A DNA stretch of 64,000 nucleotides, taken from assembly GCF_018070465.1 (NCBI RefSeq), contig NZ_JAGPXT010000012.1:62001-126000 (forward strand), read 5' to 3'. This stretch comes from Micromonospora sp. C95. Lineage in GTDB: Bacteria; Actinomycetota; Actinomycetes; Mycobacteriales; Micromonosporaceae. Position 1 is the stretch's first letter; every line of letters begins with the position of its first letter. A program made the position numbers and the translations under genes. Shown one piece after another: positions 1 through 8,383 of the stretch. The notes under the pieces are model-generated. The model saw only the letters and a program-made list of their open reading frames with translations, searched no databases and was not told the DNA's origin.

Positions 1-155
1 GGCAGCCGGCGCAGCCGGGCGTTCATGTTCCGGATCAGCAGCACGGTGGCGGCACCGAGGACGAGGATGAGGAACAGGCCCATCGGCCCGGCCAGGCCAC
101 CCGTGCGAGTGTCCCCGAAGTTGTTCTGGGTGAGCACCTGGGCAGCGGTCAGCAT
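1..155 (-). CDS. Small membrane protein, 3' part outside the window
   Basis: Only the first 51 residues are visible. They begin MLTAAQVLTQNN and carry one hydrophobic segment (about residues 24-42, GPMGLFLILVLGA...) followed by a basic stretch (RNMNARLRR), which fits a single-span membrane protein with a cytoplasmic tail. The ATG at 153-155 follows a strong GGAGGA ribosome site. It lies directly upstream of mca on the opposite side from DUF4307; M. tuberculosis has a small membrane protein (Rv1083) beside mca, and this may be its counterpart. No function is assigned. Confidence 0.7.
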   Translation of the reverse strand, partial: MLTAAQVLTQNNFGDTRTGGLAGPMGLFLILVLGAATVLLIRNMNARLRRL

Positions 156-203
156 GGGATTCCTCCGGGTCGCGGTGTGCGACAAGGGTAGCCCGCCGCC
201 CAC

Positions 204-1085
204 TCAGCGGGCATGGGCCGTCCCTCGCACGCCGGCGAACAGGTCCGACTCCGGCATCGGGCTGTCGACCGACGACCGGACCAGCTCGAAATCCTCGGTC
301 GGCCAGGCACGCTGCTGCAACTCCATCGGCACCTGGAACCAGAAGCCGTCCGGATCCACCTGGGTGGCGTGCGCCCGCAGCGCGTCGTCGCGCACCGGGA
401 AGTAATCCGCGCAGGGCACCCGGGTGGTGATCCGGGGCCCCTTGTCCGGCCGGTCCTCCCAGCGGGTCAGCCACTCCGCGTACGGCGACTCGGCACCGGT
501 CGCGAGCACCGCCTCGTGCAACGCCAGGATCTTGCCTTTGGAGAAGCCGATGTCGTAGTAGAGCTTGAGCGGCTGCCACGGCGCACCCAGTTCCGGGTAG
601 CGCTCGGCGTCACCTGCCGCGTCGAAGGCGGCCACGCTGACCTTGTGGCACATGATGTGGTCCGGGTGCGGGTAGCCACCCTCCTCGTCGTACGTGGTGA
701 CCACGTGCGGACGGAACTCACGCATCAGCCGCACCAACGGACCGGCGGCCACGTCCACGTCCTGGAGGGCGAAGCAACCCTCGGGCAGTGGCGGCAGCGG
801 ATCGCCCTCGGGCAGACCGGAGTCGACGAAACCCAGCCATGCCTGCTCGATGCCGAGGATCGCCCGCGCCGCGTCCATCTCGGCGCGACGGATCTCGGCG
901 ATGTTCGCCCAGACGTCGGGACGGTCGAGCTTGGGGTTGAGCACGCTGCCCCGCTCACCGCCCGTACACGTCACGACCAGCACGTCAACCCCCTCGGCGA
1001 CGTACTTTGCCATCGTCGCGGCGCCCTTGCTCGACTCGTCGTCTGGGTGCGCGTGAACGGCCATGAGTCGAAGTTGCTCTGCCAA
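204..1085 (-). CDS. mca: Mycothiol S-conjugate amidase Mca
   Basis: Zinc amidase of the PIG-L/LmbE fold. It cleaves mycothiol S-conjugates of electrophiles and drugs into a mercapturic acid, which is exported, and GlcN-Ins, which is recycled into mycothiol. The 293 residues are the usual length. The N-terminal AHPDDE motif (residues 12-17; zinc ligands H13 and D16) and the second histidine motif HPDH (140-143) are both intact. Mca differs from its paralogue MshB mainly in substrate range; the length and the neighbouring DUF4307 and greA genes favour Mca. It is divergent from the DUF4307 gene, as in M. tuberculosis (Rv1082 next to Rv1081c and Rv1080c). Confidence 0.95.
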   Translation of the reverse strand: MAEQLRLMAVHAHPDDESSKGAATMAKYVAEGVDVLVVTCTGGERGSVLNPKLDRPDVWANIAEIRRAEMDAARAILGIEQAWLGFVDSGLPEGDPLPPLPEGCFALQDVDVAAGPLVRLMREFRPHVVTTYDEEGGYPHPDHIMCHKVSVAAFDAAGDAERYPELGAPWQPLKLYYDIGFSKGKILALHEAVLATGAESPYAEWLTRWEDRPDKGPRITTRVPCADYFPVRDDALRAHATQVDPDGFWFQVPMELQQRAWPTEDFELVRSSVDSPMPESDLFAGVRGTAHAR

Positions 1086-1243
1086 GGTCGGCGCTCCTCG
1101 TCTCTGCCCACCGGCGACCCGCCCCGGGCCCCCGTTTGACCTGCCGGATTCCTCCCCGTAGCGGCATCGGACCGCGCCGGCCTGTCATATTTGACCCCAG
1201 CCGTACGCGACGCTGAGCCAGATCTGGCGACCGAGTCGAACAG

Positions 1244-1264
1244 GAATGGCGGACTCTGCCATTC
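1244..1264. promoter_or_regulatory. Inverted repeat between mca and the DUF4307 gene
   Basis: GAATGGC (1244-1250) and GCCATTC (1258-1264) form a perfect 7-bp inverted repeat around a 7-nt centre. It lies in the 221-bp region between two divergent genes, 42 bp before the GTG start at 1307. It could be an operator for the divergent pair or a short hairpin in the DUF4307 leader. No binding protein is suggested by the sequence. Confidence 0.3.
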
Positions 1265-1306
1265 TTGCCGATACCGCTGACAACAACGCCAGGGAGATAC
1301 CCCACG

Positions 1307-1741
1307 GTGACCGAGACGCACGCCACACTTGGACCGGACGCACCGGTTTTCCCGCCCGGTCGGTACGGCCGCCGCCGCGCGCCGCGGCGCCGCCGCCCGG
1401 TGCTGGCCGCGCTGCTCGCCGTCGTCGTGGTCGCGGCGCTCACCCTCGTCTCGGTCCGGCTCTACCGGCAGTACGGCGATCCGGCGTACGACGCTCAGGT
1501 GATCAGCTACGGCGACATCACGGACGACCAGGTGGTGGTCGACTTCCGGGTGAACCTGCCGGACGGCGACTCGGCGGTGTGCGTGCTGCGCGCCCGGGAC
1601 CACGCCGGCGCCGAGGTGGCCCGCGAGGCGGTGCCGGTGACCGCCGTCGCCGGGCAGCCGCACGTCACCGTCCGGCACCGCCTCGTGACCACAGCGCGGC
1701 CGTTCATCGGTGAGGTCGTCCGCTGCCGACCCGCCGCCTGA
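1307..1741 (+). CDS. DUF4307 family membrane protein
   Basis: A 144-residue protein with an N-terminal basic patch (RRRAPRRRR, about 22-30), one transmembrane helix (about 32-50) and an extracytoplasmic beta-rich domain of about 90 residues (VVVDFRV..., VCVLRARD..., EVVRCRPAA at the end). This is the DUF4307 layout. The GTG at 1307 is chosen because AGGGAGA lies 8-9 nt upstream; an ATG at 1265 would add 14 poorly coding residues. The family sits between mca and greA across actinobacteria, and its function is unknown. The two conserved cysteines near the middle and C-terminus may pair outside the membrane (inference). Confidence 0.85.
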   Translation: MTETHATLGPDAPVFPPGRYGRRRAPRRRRPVLAALLAVVVVAALTLVSVRLYRQYGDPAYDAQVISYGDITDDQVVVDFRVNLPDGDSAVCVLRARDHAGAEVAREAVPVTAVAGQPHVTVRHRLVTTARPFIGEVVRCRPAA

Positions 1742-1852
1742 GGTTCGGCGAGGTCGTCCGCGCGGCGTGATCGCCGACACTCCTTGTCGTAGGGCACTGG
1801 TAACTTGGAGGTTCACCTGTCAGCCAGCACGCACTACTGAGGAGGACCGCCT

Positions 1853-2350
1853 GTGTCCAATGGCAACGAGGCGCCCGCCACCTGGCTGTCCCAGGACGCG
1901 TACGACCGCCTGAAGGGCGAGCTCGACGAGTTGATCGCCAACCGGCCGGTCATCGCCGCCGAGATCAACGCCCGGCGTGAGGAAGGCGACCTGCGCGAGA
2001 ACGGCGGCTACCACGCCGCCCGCGAGGAGCAGGGCAAGGCCGAGGGGCGCATCCTCTACCTGAAGGAGCTGCTCCGCACGGCCCAGGTCGGCGAGGCGCC
2101 GACCGTCGACGCCGTGGCGCCCGGGATGGTCGTGACGATCTACTTCGACGACGACGCCGACGACACAGAGACGTTTCTGCTCGGCTCACGTGAGATCGCC
2201 TCGACCACGGACCTGACGGTCTACAGCCCCGAGTCGGCCCTCGGCCAGGCGATCCTGGGTGGCAAGGCAGGCCAGGCCTGCACCTACACCGCTCCGAGCG
2301 GCGCCGACATCAAGGTGACCGTGGTCAGCTTCGAGCCCTTCTCCGGCTGA
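1853..2350 (+). CDS. greA: Transcription elongation factor GreA
   Basis: GreA enters the secondary channel of RNA polymerase and stimulates cleavage of backtracked transcripts. The 165-residue product has an N-terminal antiparallel coiled coil (about 12-78) whose tip carries the acidic pair D46 and E49 (EGDLREN), followed by an FKBP-like C-terminal domain. The GTG start follows GAGGAGG with good spacing. Actinobacterial GreA proteins carry this slightly altered tip (GDLREN..GYHAAREEQ). The gene is convergent with ilvA and ends just before a strong hairpin shared by both genes. Confidence 0.95.
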   Translation: MSNGNEAPATWLSQDAYDRLKGELDELIANRPVIAAEINARREEGDLRENGGYHAAREEQGKAEGRILYLKELLRTAQVGEAPTVDAVAPGMVVTIYFDDDADDTETFLLGSREIASTTDLTVYSPESALGQAILGGKAGQACTYTAPSGADIKVTVVSFEPFSG

Positions 2351-2387
2351 CCGTCGTCCGCCGGCCAAGCCGGCAGTCCGATCGTGT

Positions 2388-2423
2388 CCAGAGGCGTGAC
2401 GCGCCACCGCGTCACGCCTCTGG
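2388..2423. terminator. Bidirectional hairpin between greA and ilvA
   Basis: Perfect 15-bp stem (2388-2402 with 2409-2423) around a 6-nt loop, between two convergent genes. There is no U tract on either side, which is common for actinomycete terminators. The right arm covers the last codons and stop codon of ilvA (stop at 2412-2414), so the terminator is partly coding. Confidence 0.75.
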
Positions 2424-3632
2424 TGCGATGGTCACCTGATAGCCGCTGGCCCGCAGGGCGCTGATCAGCATGTCGGAGTGTTCGACACCTCGGGTCTCCA
2501 CCGACAACGCCACCTCCACCTCACCGAGGTGTAGGTGCGGGTTGGCCCGCTGGTGCACCACGTCCACCACGTTCGCCCGGTGCTCGGCGATCTCGCTCAA
2601 CAGCGAGGCCAGCTGTCCGGGCCGGTCCGAGCAGCGCACCGTGACCCGCAGATAGCGACCCGCCGCCGCCAGTCCGTGCTCGATCACCCGCAACATCAGC
2701 AGCGGATCGATGTTGCCACCGGAGAGCACCACCACCGCCGGCGTGGTCACCTCGACCGCCCCGGCCAACAGGGCGGCCACGCCGACCGCCCCGGCCGGCT
2801 CCACCACCTGCTTACCGCGTTCGAGCAGCATGAGCAGTGCCCGGGAGATGTCCTCCTCGGAGACGGTGACCATGTCGTCGACCAGCTTGCGGACATGGCT
2901 GAAGGTGACGTCGCCCGGCCTACCGACCGCGATCCCGTCCGCGATGGTGGTGAAGGCCGGCAGCCGGACCGGCTCACCCGCGACAAGTGACGGCGGGAAG
3001 GCCGCCGCGCCGGCCGCCTGCACCCCGATCACCCGAACCTCCGGCCGGAGCGCCTTGGCGGCAACCGCCAACCCCGAGATCAGCCCTCCCCCGCCGACTC
3101 CGGTGACGATCGTGGTGACCTCCGGGCATTGCTCCAGGATCTCCAGCGCCACCGTGCCCTGCCCGGCGATGACGTCCCGGTGGTCGAACGGATGGATCAG
3201 CACCGCCCCGGTGCGCTCCGCGAACGTCTGCGCCGCGACCAGCGACTCGTCGACCGTGGCGCCGATCAGCTCGACCTGGGCGCCGTACCCCTTCGTGGCC
3301 GCCACCTTCGGCAGTGGCGCGTTCACCGGCATGAAGACGGTGGCGTGGGTGCCGACCAGGCCGGCGGCGAGCGCCACACCCTGCGCGTGGTTGCCGGCGC
3401 TGGCGGCGACCACGCCCCGGGCACGCTCCTGCGCCGACAGCCGCGAGATCCGCACGTACGCGCCGCGCACCTTGTACGACCCGGCCCGCTGAAGGTTCTC
3501 GCACTTGAGCCAGACCGGCCCGCCGAGCGCGGCGCTGAGCGGGCGGGACGGCTCCAGCGGAGTGGTACGGATTACCCCGTCGAGCAGTTCCCGTGCCGCG
3601 CGCACCTCGTCCAGGCTGACCAGTTCCGTCAT
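2412..3632 (-). CDS. ilvA: Threonine ammonia-lyase (threonine dehydratase)
   Basis: PLP enzyme that deaminates threonine to 2-oxobutanoate, the first step toward isoleucine. The catalytic domain spans about residues 5-320, with the PLP lysine K54 in AGSYKVRG and the phosphate-binding loop GVGGGGL near 180. The C-terminal 80 residues (from RYLRVTVRC) form a single ACT-like regulatory domain. At 406 residues it is the short form with one ACT domain, not the roughly 515-residue IlvA with two. It may therefore act as a biosynthetic or a catabolic enzyme; ligand control by valine, isoleucine or serine is inference. It is 2 bp from the DUF4328 gene upstream, probably co-transcribed. Confidence 0.9.
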   Translation of the reverse strand: MTELVSLDEVRAARELLDGVIRTTPLEPSRPLSAALGGPVWLKCENLQRAGSYKVRGAYVRISRLSAQERARGVVAASAGNHAQGVALAAGLVGTHATVFMPVNAPLPKVAATKGYGAQVELIGATVDESLVAAQTFAERTGAVLIHPFDHRDVIAGQGTVALEILEQCPEVTTIVTGVGGGGLISGLAVAAKALRPEVRVIGVQAAGAAAFPPSLVAGEPVRLPAFTTIADGIAVGRPGDVTFSHVRKLVDDMVTVSEEDISRALLMLLERGKQVVEPAGAVGVAALLAGAVEVTTPAVVVLSGGNIDPLLMLRVIEHGLAAAGRYLRVTVRCSDRPGQLASLLSEIAEHRANVVDVVHQRANPHLHLGEVEVALSVETRGVEHSDMLISALRASGYQVTIAPEA

Positions 3633-3634
3633 GC

Positions 3635-4621
3635 CTAGATCGTGCCACCCGCCCCGCCCGGCGTCGGCGACGCCTGACCCGGAACAGCCGGCAACGGACC
3701 GGTCGGCGGTACCGGTGCCGGGACGGCCGGGGCCGGCGCGGAGGCAGCCGGGGCCGGCGCACCGGCCGGGTCCGACGGGCCGGGCGGCGGCGGAGCACCG
3801 GGGGCGCCGGACGTGCCGGCCGGCCCGGCCATCGTCATGCCGGGCAGGATCGGGCCGGCGGGCATCGACCGTTCGATTCGGGCGGTCTGGGCCGCGGAGA
3901 TGCTCCGGATCAGCACAATCAGCGAACCTCCCGCCACCGTGCAGAAGATCGCGGGCACCAGGTACTCACCGGTTGCCCTCAGGTAGTGGTCGGCGTACGC
4001 CTGGAAGTCGGACGAGGTCCGCGGGTACGGCAACGCCTCGTAATCGGCGGCGGTGGAGCGCGAGAACCTCTGCTCCGCGAAGAGGAACACCAGCCAGCTT
4101 CCCCACCACACGTGCACCAGCACAGGGGTACTCAGCCGCCAGAGGCTCTCCCGGGCGATGTTGCCCACCACCCGGTGCGGCATCACGAAGTTGACGAACG
4201 GCACCAGCCATCCGGCGATCGCCCATCCGTCGGAGTTGGTGGGCCCGGCACCCGGGAAGGCGTCCAGGTTCTTGCGGGCCCGCCAGGTCCAGACGATGAC
4301 GAGCACGATCGCGACCAGGAACACGAACTGGTAGAGCAGAGCCGGCACCAGTTCCAGCACCCCCGCGGTGAGCAGGAACGTCTCGCTGTCGCGGGTGTCG
4401 GCCGCCCGCTCGGCGAGCAGCGCGTTCACCGGCTGCACGGCCACCGTCAGCAGCAGGAACGCGGTGGTCGCGGCGACGGCGACCGAGGTGGCCCGACCGA
4501 TGCCCCGGACCGTTCGCACCCGGGCACCCGGGTGGAGGGCCGGCGCACCGACCGGCGTGCGGCAGGTCGGACACTCCCTGGTGCGTACGTCGGTCTCGGT
4601 GTCGCAGGTGTGGCAGCGCAT
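3635..4621 (-). CDS. DUF4328 membrane protein with N-terminal zinc ribbon
   Basis: A 328-residue protein. It starts with a rubredoxin-like knuckle (C3xxC6 ... C17xxC20), has several transmembrane helices between about 45 and 240 (for example LLYQFVFLVAIVLVIVWTW) with the DUF4328 signature region (ARKNLDAF..GWAIAGWLVPFVNFVMP), and ends in a long Pro/Ala/Gly-rich tail. The family is common in actinomycetes and has no known function. The tail is likely disordered. The start is the first ATG of the frame and leads directly into the CxxC motif. Confidence 0.8.
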   Translation of the reverse strand: MRCHTCDTETDVRTRECPTCRTPVGAPALHPGARVRTVRGIGRATSVAVAATTAFLLLTVAVQPVNALLAERAADTRDSETFLLTAGVLELVPALLYQFVFLVAIVLVIVWTWRARKNLDAFPGAGPTNSDGWAIAGWLVPFVNFVMPHRVVGNIARESLWRLSTPVLVHVWWGSWLVFLFAEQRFSRSTAADYEALPYPRTSSDFQAYADHYLRATGEYLVPAIFCTVAGGSLIVLIRSISAAQTARIERSMPAGPILPGMTMAGPAGTSGAPGAPPPPGPSDPAGAPAPAASAPAPAVPAPVPPTGPLPAVPGQASPTPGGAGGTI

Positions 4622-4663
4622 GCTCGGCGGTCCTCCCGTCGCGGTGCCGAGGAGCCTAGATGA

Positions 4664-6067
4664 TCAAGCGTTGGCCGGCCAGCCCGTTCCGACACGCGGG
4701 TAACCGGGTGCGTGCCGAGGCCACGGGCTCGCCATCTCGAACTGACCGGCGACGCCGAGCAGCAGCAGTTCCGAGCCGGGCGGTCCGACCAGTTGCACGG
4801 CGAGCGGCAGCCCGTCCGGGCGTCGGCCCACCGGCACCACCAGGGCGGGCAGGCCGGCGATGTTCCACGGCGCGGCGTACGGGGCGTACCGGATACTGGC
4901 CACCATGTTGGCCTGCCAGGAGCGGGTCGACCAGCTGGTCGCCGGCGGCGGCGCGCTGGCCAGCGCCGGGGTGAGCAGCAGGTCCACCGAGTGGTCGGTG
5001 AAGAAACCGATCGACCGCTCCCGCCAGGCCAGCCGGTCGGCCTCCCGGACGTACCCGCGCCGCCACGCCCACTCGCCGAGCGCGACGTGCCGGCGGCTGC
5101 GGCGTTGCAGGGCACGCCGGTCGACCCCGGCGCCGCGTACGTCCGCCGCCGCCGCGGCGAACCAGGTAGCGACGCCCTTCAGGCCCAGCGCGGTCGGATA
5201 GACCGGGTCGGCCGGCACGGTGTCGTGCCCGGCACCGGCGAGCAGCCGACCTGCGGCGGCCACCGCGTCCCGGTTCGGCGCGTCGGGCGAGACACCTCGC
5301 ACGGGAGACCGCAGCGACACGCCGACCCGCAGGCGCTGCGGCGGCACGAGCTTTGCCTGGGCCCGGCCGGCGAGCACCTGGAAGCCGACCGCCGCGTCGG
5401 CGACGGTGGTGCTGAGCATGCCGTGCTCGACCAGGCCGAACCAGTCCTCCGCGCCGAGTTGACAGGGCACCACACCGCGACCGGGTTTCAGGCCGACCAG
5501 CCCGCAGCAGGCGGCCGGGATGCGGATCGAGCCGAGACCGTCGTTGCCGTGGGCGATCGGCACCAGTCCGGCGGCCACCGCCGCGGCCGCACCACCCGAG
5601 GAACCACCGGGGGTGCGGGACAGGTCCCACGGGTTGCGGGTGACGGCGGTCTCGTCGTCGGTGCTGCCCCACAGGCCCAGCTCGGGCATCCGGGTGACGC
5701 CGAGGATCACCGCACCGGCTCCGCGCAGCCGGCGGACCACCTCGTGGTCGGCCTCCGCCACGGCGGTACGCACGGCGGCGGAACCGTTCCAGGTGGGCAC
5801 CCCGGCCACCGGGGTGTTCTCCTTGACCGCGACCGGCACCCCGGCCAGCGGGAGGTTCGCCAGGTCCTCCTGCTCGTCGACCTTCTCCGCCTCGGTGACC
5901 GCCGCCCCGCCGCGTACCGCGCGGAACGCGGCGAGGTCGACGTCTGTCTTGGCGACGTGGTCGAGGTGGTCGGCGAGCACCTGGGTGGCGGAGACGTCGC
6001 CCCGGCGTACGCCCCGGGCGATCTGTTTGGCGGTCGCCCCGACCCAGGTCGGCATGATGTCCTGCAC
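4664..6067 (-). CDS. Amidase signature family hydrolase
   Basis: About 467 residues of the amidase signature family (Ser-cisSer-Lys). The catalytic lysine is in VAVKENTP, the glycine/serine-rich loop with cis-Ser and nucleophile is in RTPGGSSGGAAAA, and the downstream PAACCGLVGLKPGRG matches the family core. The substrate is not evident; relatives hydrolyse carboxamides or aryl-acylamides. I choose the GTG at 6067 because GGGAGG lies 6 nt upstream; the open frame continues further up but would then overlap metB. The gap to metB is 22 bp and both run the same way, so they may share a transcript. Confidence 0.85.
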   Translation of the reverse strand: MQDIMPTWVGATAKQIARGVRRGDVSATQVLADHLDHVAKTDVDLAAFRAVRGGAAVTEAEKVDEQEDLANLPLAGVPVAVKENTPVAGVPTWNGSAAVRTAVAEADHEVVRRLRGAGAVILGVTRMPELGLWGSTDDETAVTRNPWDLSRTPGGSSGGAAAAVAAGLVPIAHGNDGLGSIRIPAACCGLVGLKPGRGVVPCQLGAEDWFGLVEHGMLSTTVADAAVGFQVLAGRAQAKLVPPQRLRVGVSLRSPVRGVSPDAPNRDAVAAAGRLLAGAGHDTVPADPVYPTALGLKGVATWFAAAAADVRGAGVDRRALQRRSRRHVALGEWAWRRGYVREADRLAWRERSIGFFTDHSVDLLLTPALASAPPPATSWSTRSWQANMVASIRYAPYAAPWNIAGLPALVVPVGRRPDGLPLAVQLVGPPGSELLLLGVAGQFEMASPWPRHAPGYPRVGTGWPANA

Positions 6068-6089
6068 GGCCACCCTCCCAAGCCAGCGG

Positions 6090-7232
6090 TCAGCCCAGCG
6101 CCTGCTCCAGATCGGCGAGCAGGTCTTCGACCGTCTCGATGCCGACAGACAGTCGCACGAGATCGGAGGGAACTTCAAGCGGCGAGCCGGCAGCACTCGC
6201 GTGTGTCATCCGACCCGGGTGCTCGATCAGGGATTCCACCCCGCCGAGGGACTCGGCGAGCACGAAGAGTCGGGCCCGGTTGCAGATCTCGACGGCGTGC
6301 TCCTCACCCCCGGCGGCGCGGAAGGAGATCATGCCGCCGAACCGGCGCATCTGCTTCGCCGCCACCTCGTGCCCGGGGTGCGTGGGCAGGCCCGGGTAGA
6401 GCACCTGACCGACCTTGGCGTGCCCGTCCAGGTACGCGACGATCCGTTCGGCGTTGTCGCAGTGCCGGTCCATGCGTACCCCGAGGGTCTTGATACCGCG
6501 CAGGGTCAGCCAGGCGTCGAACGGACCGTTGATCGCGCCCATCGCGTTCTGGTGGTAGCGCAACTGCTCGCCGAGTTCGGCGTCGGCCGCGACAAGCGCG
6601 CCACCGACCACGTCGGAGTGCCCACCGACGTACTTGGTGGTCGAGTGCACGACCACGTCCGCGCCGAGCGTGATCGGCTGTTGCAGGTACGGCGAGGCGA
6701 ACGTGTTGTCGACCACCAGCAACGCCCCGGCGTCGTGCGCCACGGCGGCCAGGGTGGCGATGTCGGCGATGCCGAGCAGCGGGTTGGTCGGGGTCTCCAC
6801 CCAGACCACCTTCGTGACCCCGGGCCGGATCGCGGCCCGCACGGCGTCCGCGTCGGAGACCCGGGCCGGGGTGTACGCCAGGCCCCACCGCTCGGCGACC
6901 TTGGCGAAGAGCCGGTACGTGCCGCCGTACGCGTCATCGGGGATCACCACGTGGTCGCCCGGTCCACACACGGTACGCAGCAGGCTGTCCTCGGCGGCGA
7001 GGCCGCTGGCGAAGGCCAGGCCGACCTGGCCGGCCTCCAGCGCGGCCAGGCACTCCTGGAGCGCGTCGCGGGTGGGGTTGCCGGAGCGGCTGTACTCGTA
7101 GCCGAGCCGGGGCGCGCCGACCGCGTCCTGGGCGTACGTGCTGGTCTGGTAGATCGGTGGGATCACCGCGCCGGTACGGGCCTCGGGGTCCTGGCCGGCG
7201 TGGATGGCGAGCGTCTCGAAGCCGTGCGTCAT
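6090..7232 (-). CDS. metB: Cystathionine gamma-synthase (Cys/Met PLP family)
   Basis: PLP enzyme of the Cys/Met metabolism family, 380 residues. It has the N-terminal YEYSRSGNPTRDALQ motif, the ASGLAA phosphate-binding turn (75-80), the VVDNTF motif (173-178) and the PLP lysine K200 in HSTTKYVGGHSD. It joins an activated homoserine ester to cysteine to give cystathionine (transsulfuration toward methionine). Cystathionine gamma-lyase activity cannot be excluded, since the two enzymes look alike. Its M. tuberculosis counterpart in the same block is Rv1079, and cbs lies about 16 kb away here. Confidence 0.85.
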   Translation of the reverse strand: MTHGFETLAIHAGQDPEARTGAVIPPIYQTSTYAQDAVGAPRLGYEYSRSGNPTRDALQECLAALEAGQVGLAFASGLAAEDSLLRTVCGPGDHVVIPDDAYGGTYRLFAKVAERWGLAYTPARVSDADAVRAAIRPGVTKVVWVETPTNPLLGIADIATLAAVAHDAGALLVVDNTFASPYLQQPITLGADVVVHSTTKYVGGHSDVVGGALVAADAELGEQLRYHQNAMGAINGPFDAWLTLRGIKTLGVRMDRHCDNAERIVAYLDGHAKVGQVLYPGLPTHPGHEVAAKQMRRFGGMISFRAAGGEEHAVEICNRARLFVLAESLGGVESLIEHPGRMTHASAAGSPLEVPSDLVRLSVGIETVEDLLADLEQALG

Positions 7233-7308
7233 TCCGCAGACGTTAGTCCTCCCGCCCGTGCCACCGGATGAAACCCACCCTGCCGGCCAGTTGGGTCATA
7301 CTTGGCCG

Positions 7309-7635
7309 ATGAGCCCGACGGAAACCCTGCCGTCTCGCCTGGCTGGCGCGGCCGACCGCATCCCGACGTCGCTGGACCAGCTCACCGGGCCGGAGTGTGG
7401 CCACGTCGTACTGCCCCTGCGGTTGGCCTGGTCGGGCCTCACCGAGTTCGACATCGCCGATCCGCGGCAACGGCTGACTCTCTACCGGACGCTGCTGGAC
7501 TGCGGCCAGCGTGACGACATCGTCCGCTACGTCAACGCGACGCTGCTCCGCCACGACTGGCCCCGCATCAGGCGGCTCACGTCAAGGCGTCTGGTGGCGA
7601 TCTGGGAACGTCAGCTTCCCGAACTCGTTTCCTGA
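7309..7635 (+). CDS. Small partner protein of an AbiEii-like toxin (putative antitoxin)
   Basis: A 108-residue acidic/basic mixed protein with no recognised DNA-binding motif. It contains GHVVLPLRLAWSG and FDIADPRQRLTLYRTLL, followed by ATLLRHDWPRIRRL and a C-terminal WERQLPEL. I recall similar small proteins paired with AbiEii-like nucleotidyltransferases in actinomycetes. It ends 2 bp before the nucleotidyltransferase gene, so translation is probably coupled. The antitoxin role is inferred from position only. It does not look like canonical AbiEi, which has a winged helix-turn-helix and is about twice as long. The ATG at 7309 is preferred over the ORF extension that runs into the metB start region. 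Confidence 0.65.
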   Translation: MSPTETLPSRLAGAADRIPTSLDQLTGPECGHVVLPLRLAWSGLTEFDIADPRQRLTLYRTLLDCGQRDDIVRYVNATLLRHDWPRIRRLTSRRLVAIWERQLPELVS

Positions 7636-7637
7636 GT

Positions 7638-8330
7638 GTGGACGAACTACACCTTCGGCTGCTGCGCGTCGGCTTCGCTGCTGGCGACGACCTCGGGCTG
7701 GTCCTGGCTGGCGGATACGCCCTCGCCGCTCACGAACTCGTCAAACGACCGTCACGGGACATCGACTTCGCGACCGCTACCACCCTCCCCCTACCAGTCG
7801 TCGCCGCCCGCCTTGTCGATGCTTACGTCGCGGCCGGATTCGGCGCGCGCATCGTCGAGGCGACCGCACGAATGGCACGGTTGATGGTCACGGCCACGGG
7901 TCAAGCCTGCGAGGTTGACCTGTTGAAAGAGGCGATCGGACCACCCGCCGCACTCAGCCTTGGGCCGGTTCTCGCCTTTGACGACGCGGTGGGACTGAAG
8001 ATGCGAGCGCTTCATGAGCGCGCTGCGCACCGCGACTACATCGACATCCACGCCGCCAACGACCGCCTCCGTTGGCCCGACCTGGAGTCTCTGGGTGCCC
8101 GGCACACGGTCGGATTCTCGTTGGAGGAGTTGGCTGACAGGCTTGGTGCCATCGGTGAGCTGGACAACGATACGTTCACCGCCTACGGGCTGACGGACCC
8201 GAGGATCGTCGAGCTGCGTGGCTGGGCCCTCGGCTGGGAGGCGGACATTCGTTCCCGGCTGGCCAACGGAGAGACCGGTCCGGTCTCGGTGGCCGGTGAC
8301 GAATGGGACGCGTACCTCGACCGGCTGTGA
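7638..8330 (+). CDS. Nucleotidyltransferase of the AbiEii/AbiGii toxin family
   Basis: A 230-residue DNA polymerase beta-like nucleotidyltransferase. The GG motif is at G25-G26 (LAGGYALAAHE), the metal-binding aspartates are D41 and D43 (RDIDFAT) with a likely third acid at D94 (CEVDLLK), and the C-terminal motif K121...RDYIDI (132-137) is typical of AbiEii. Members of this family are type IV toxins that transfer nucleotides to RNA acceptors. The start is a GTG two bases after the partner gene. The catalytic residues are intact, so the protein is probably active. The link to phage defence is a family-level inference. Confidence 0.8.
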   Translation: MDELHLRLLRVGFAAGDDLGLVLAGGYALAAHELVKRPSRDIDFATATTLPLPVVAARLVDAYVAAGFGARIVEATARMARLMVTATGQACEVDLLKEAIGPPAALSLGPVLAFDDAVGLKMRALHERAAHRDYIDIHAANDRLRWPDLESLGARHTVGFSLEELADRLGAIGELDNDTFTAYGLTDPRIVELRGWALGWEADIRSRLANGETGPVSVAGDEWDAYLDRL

Positions 8331-8383
8331 CAGGCGGCGCGGTGCGGCCGGCGGCGGCATCCGGTCGGGCCTAACCTGGCCGG

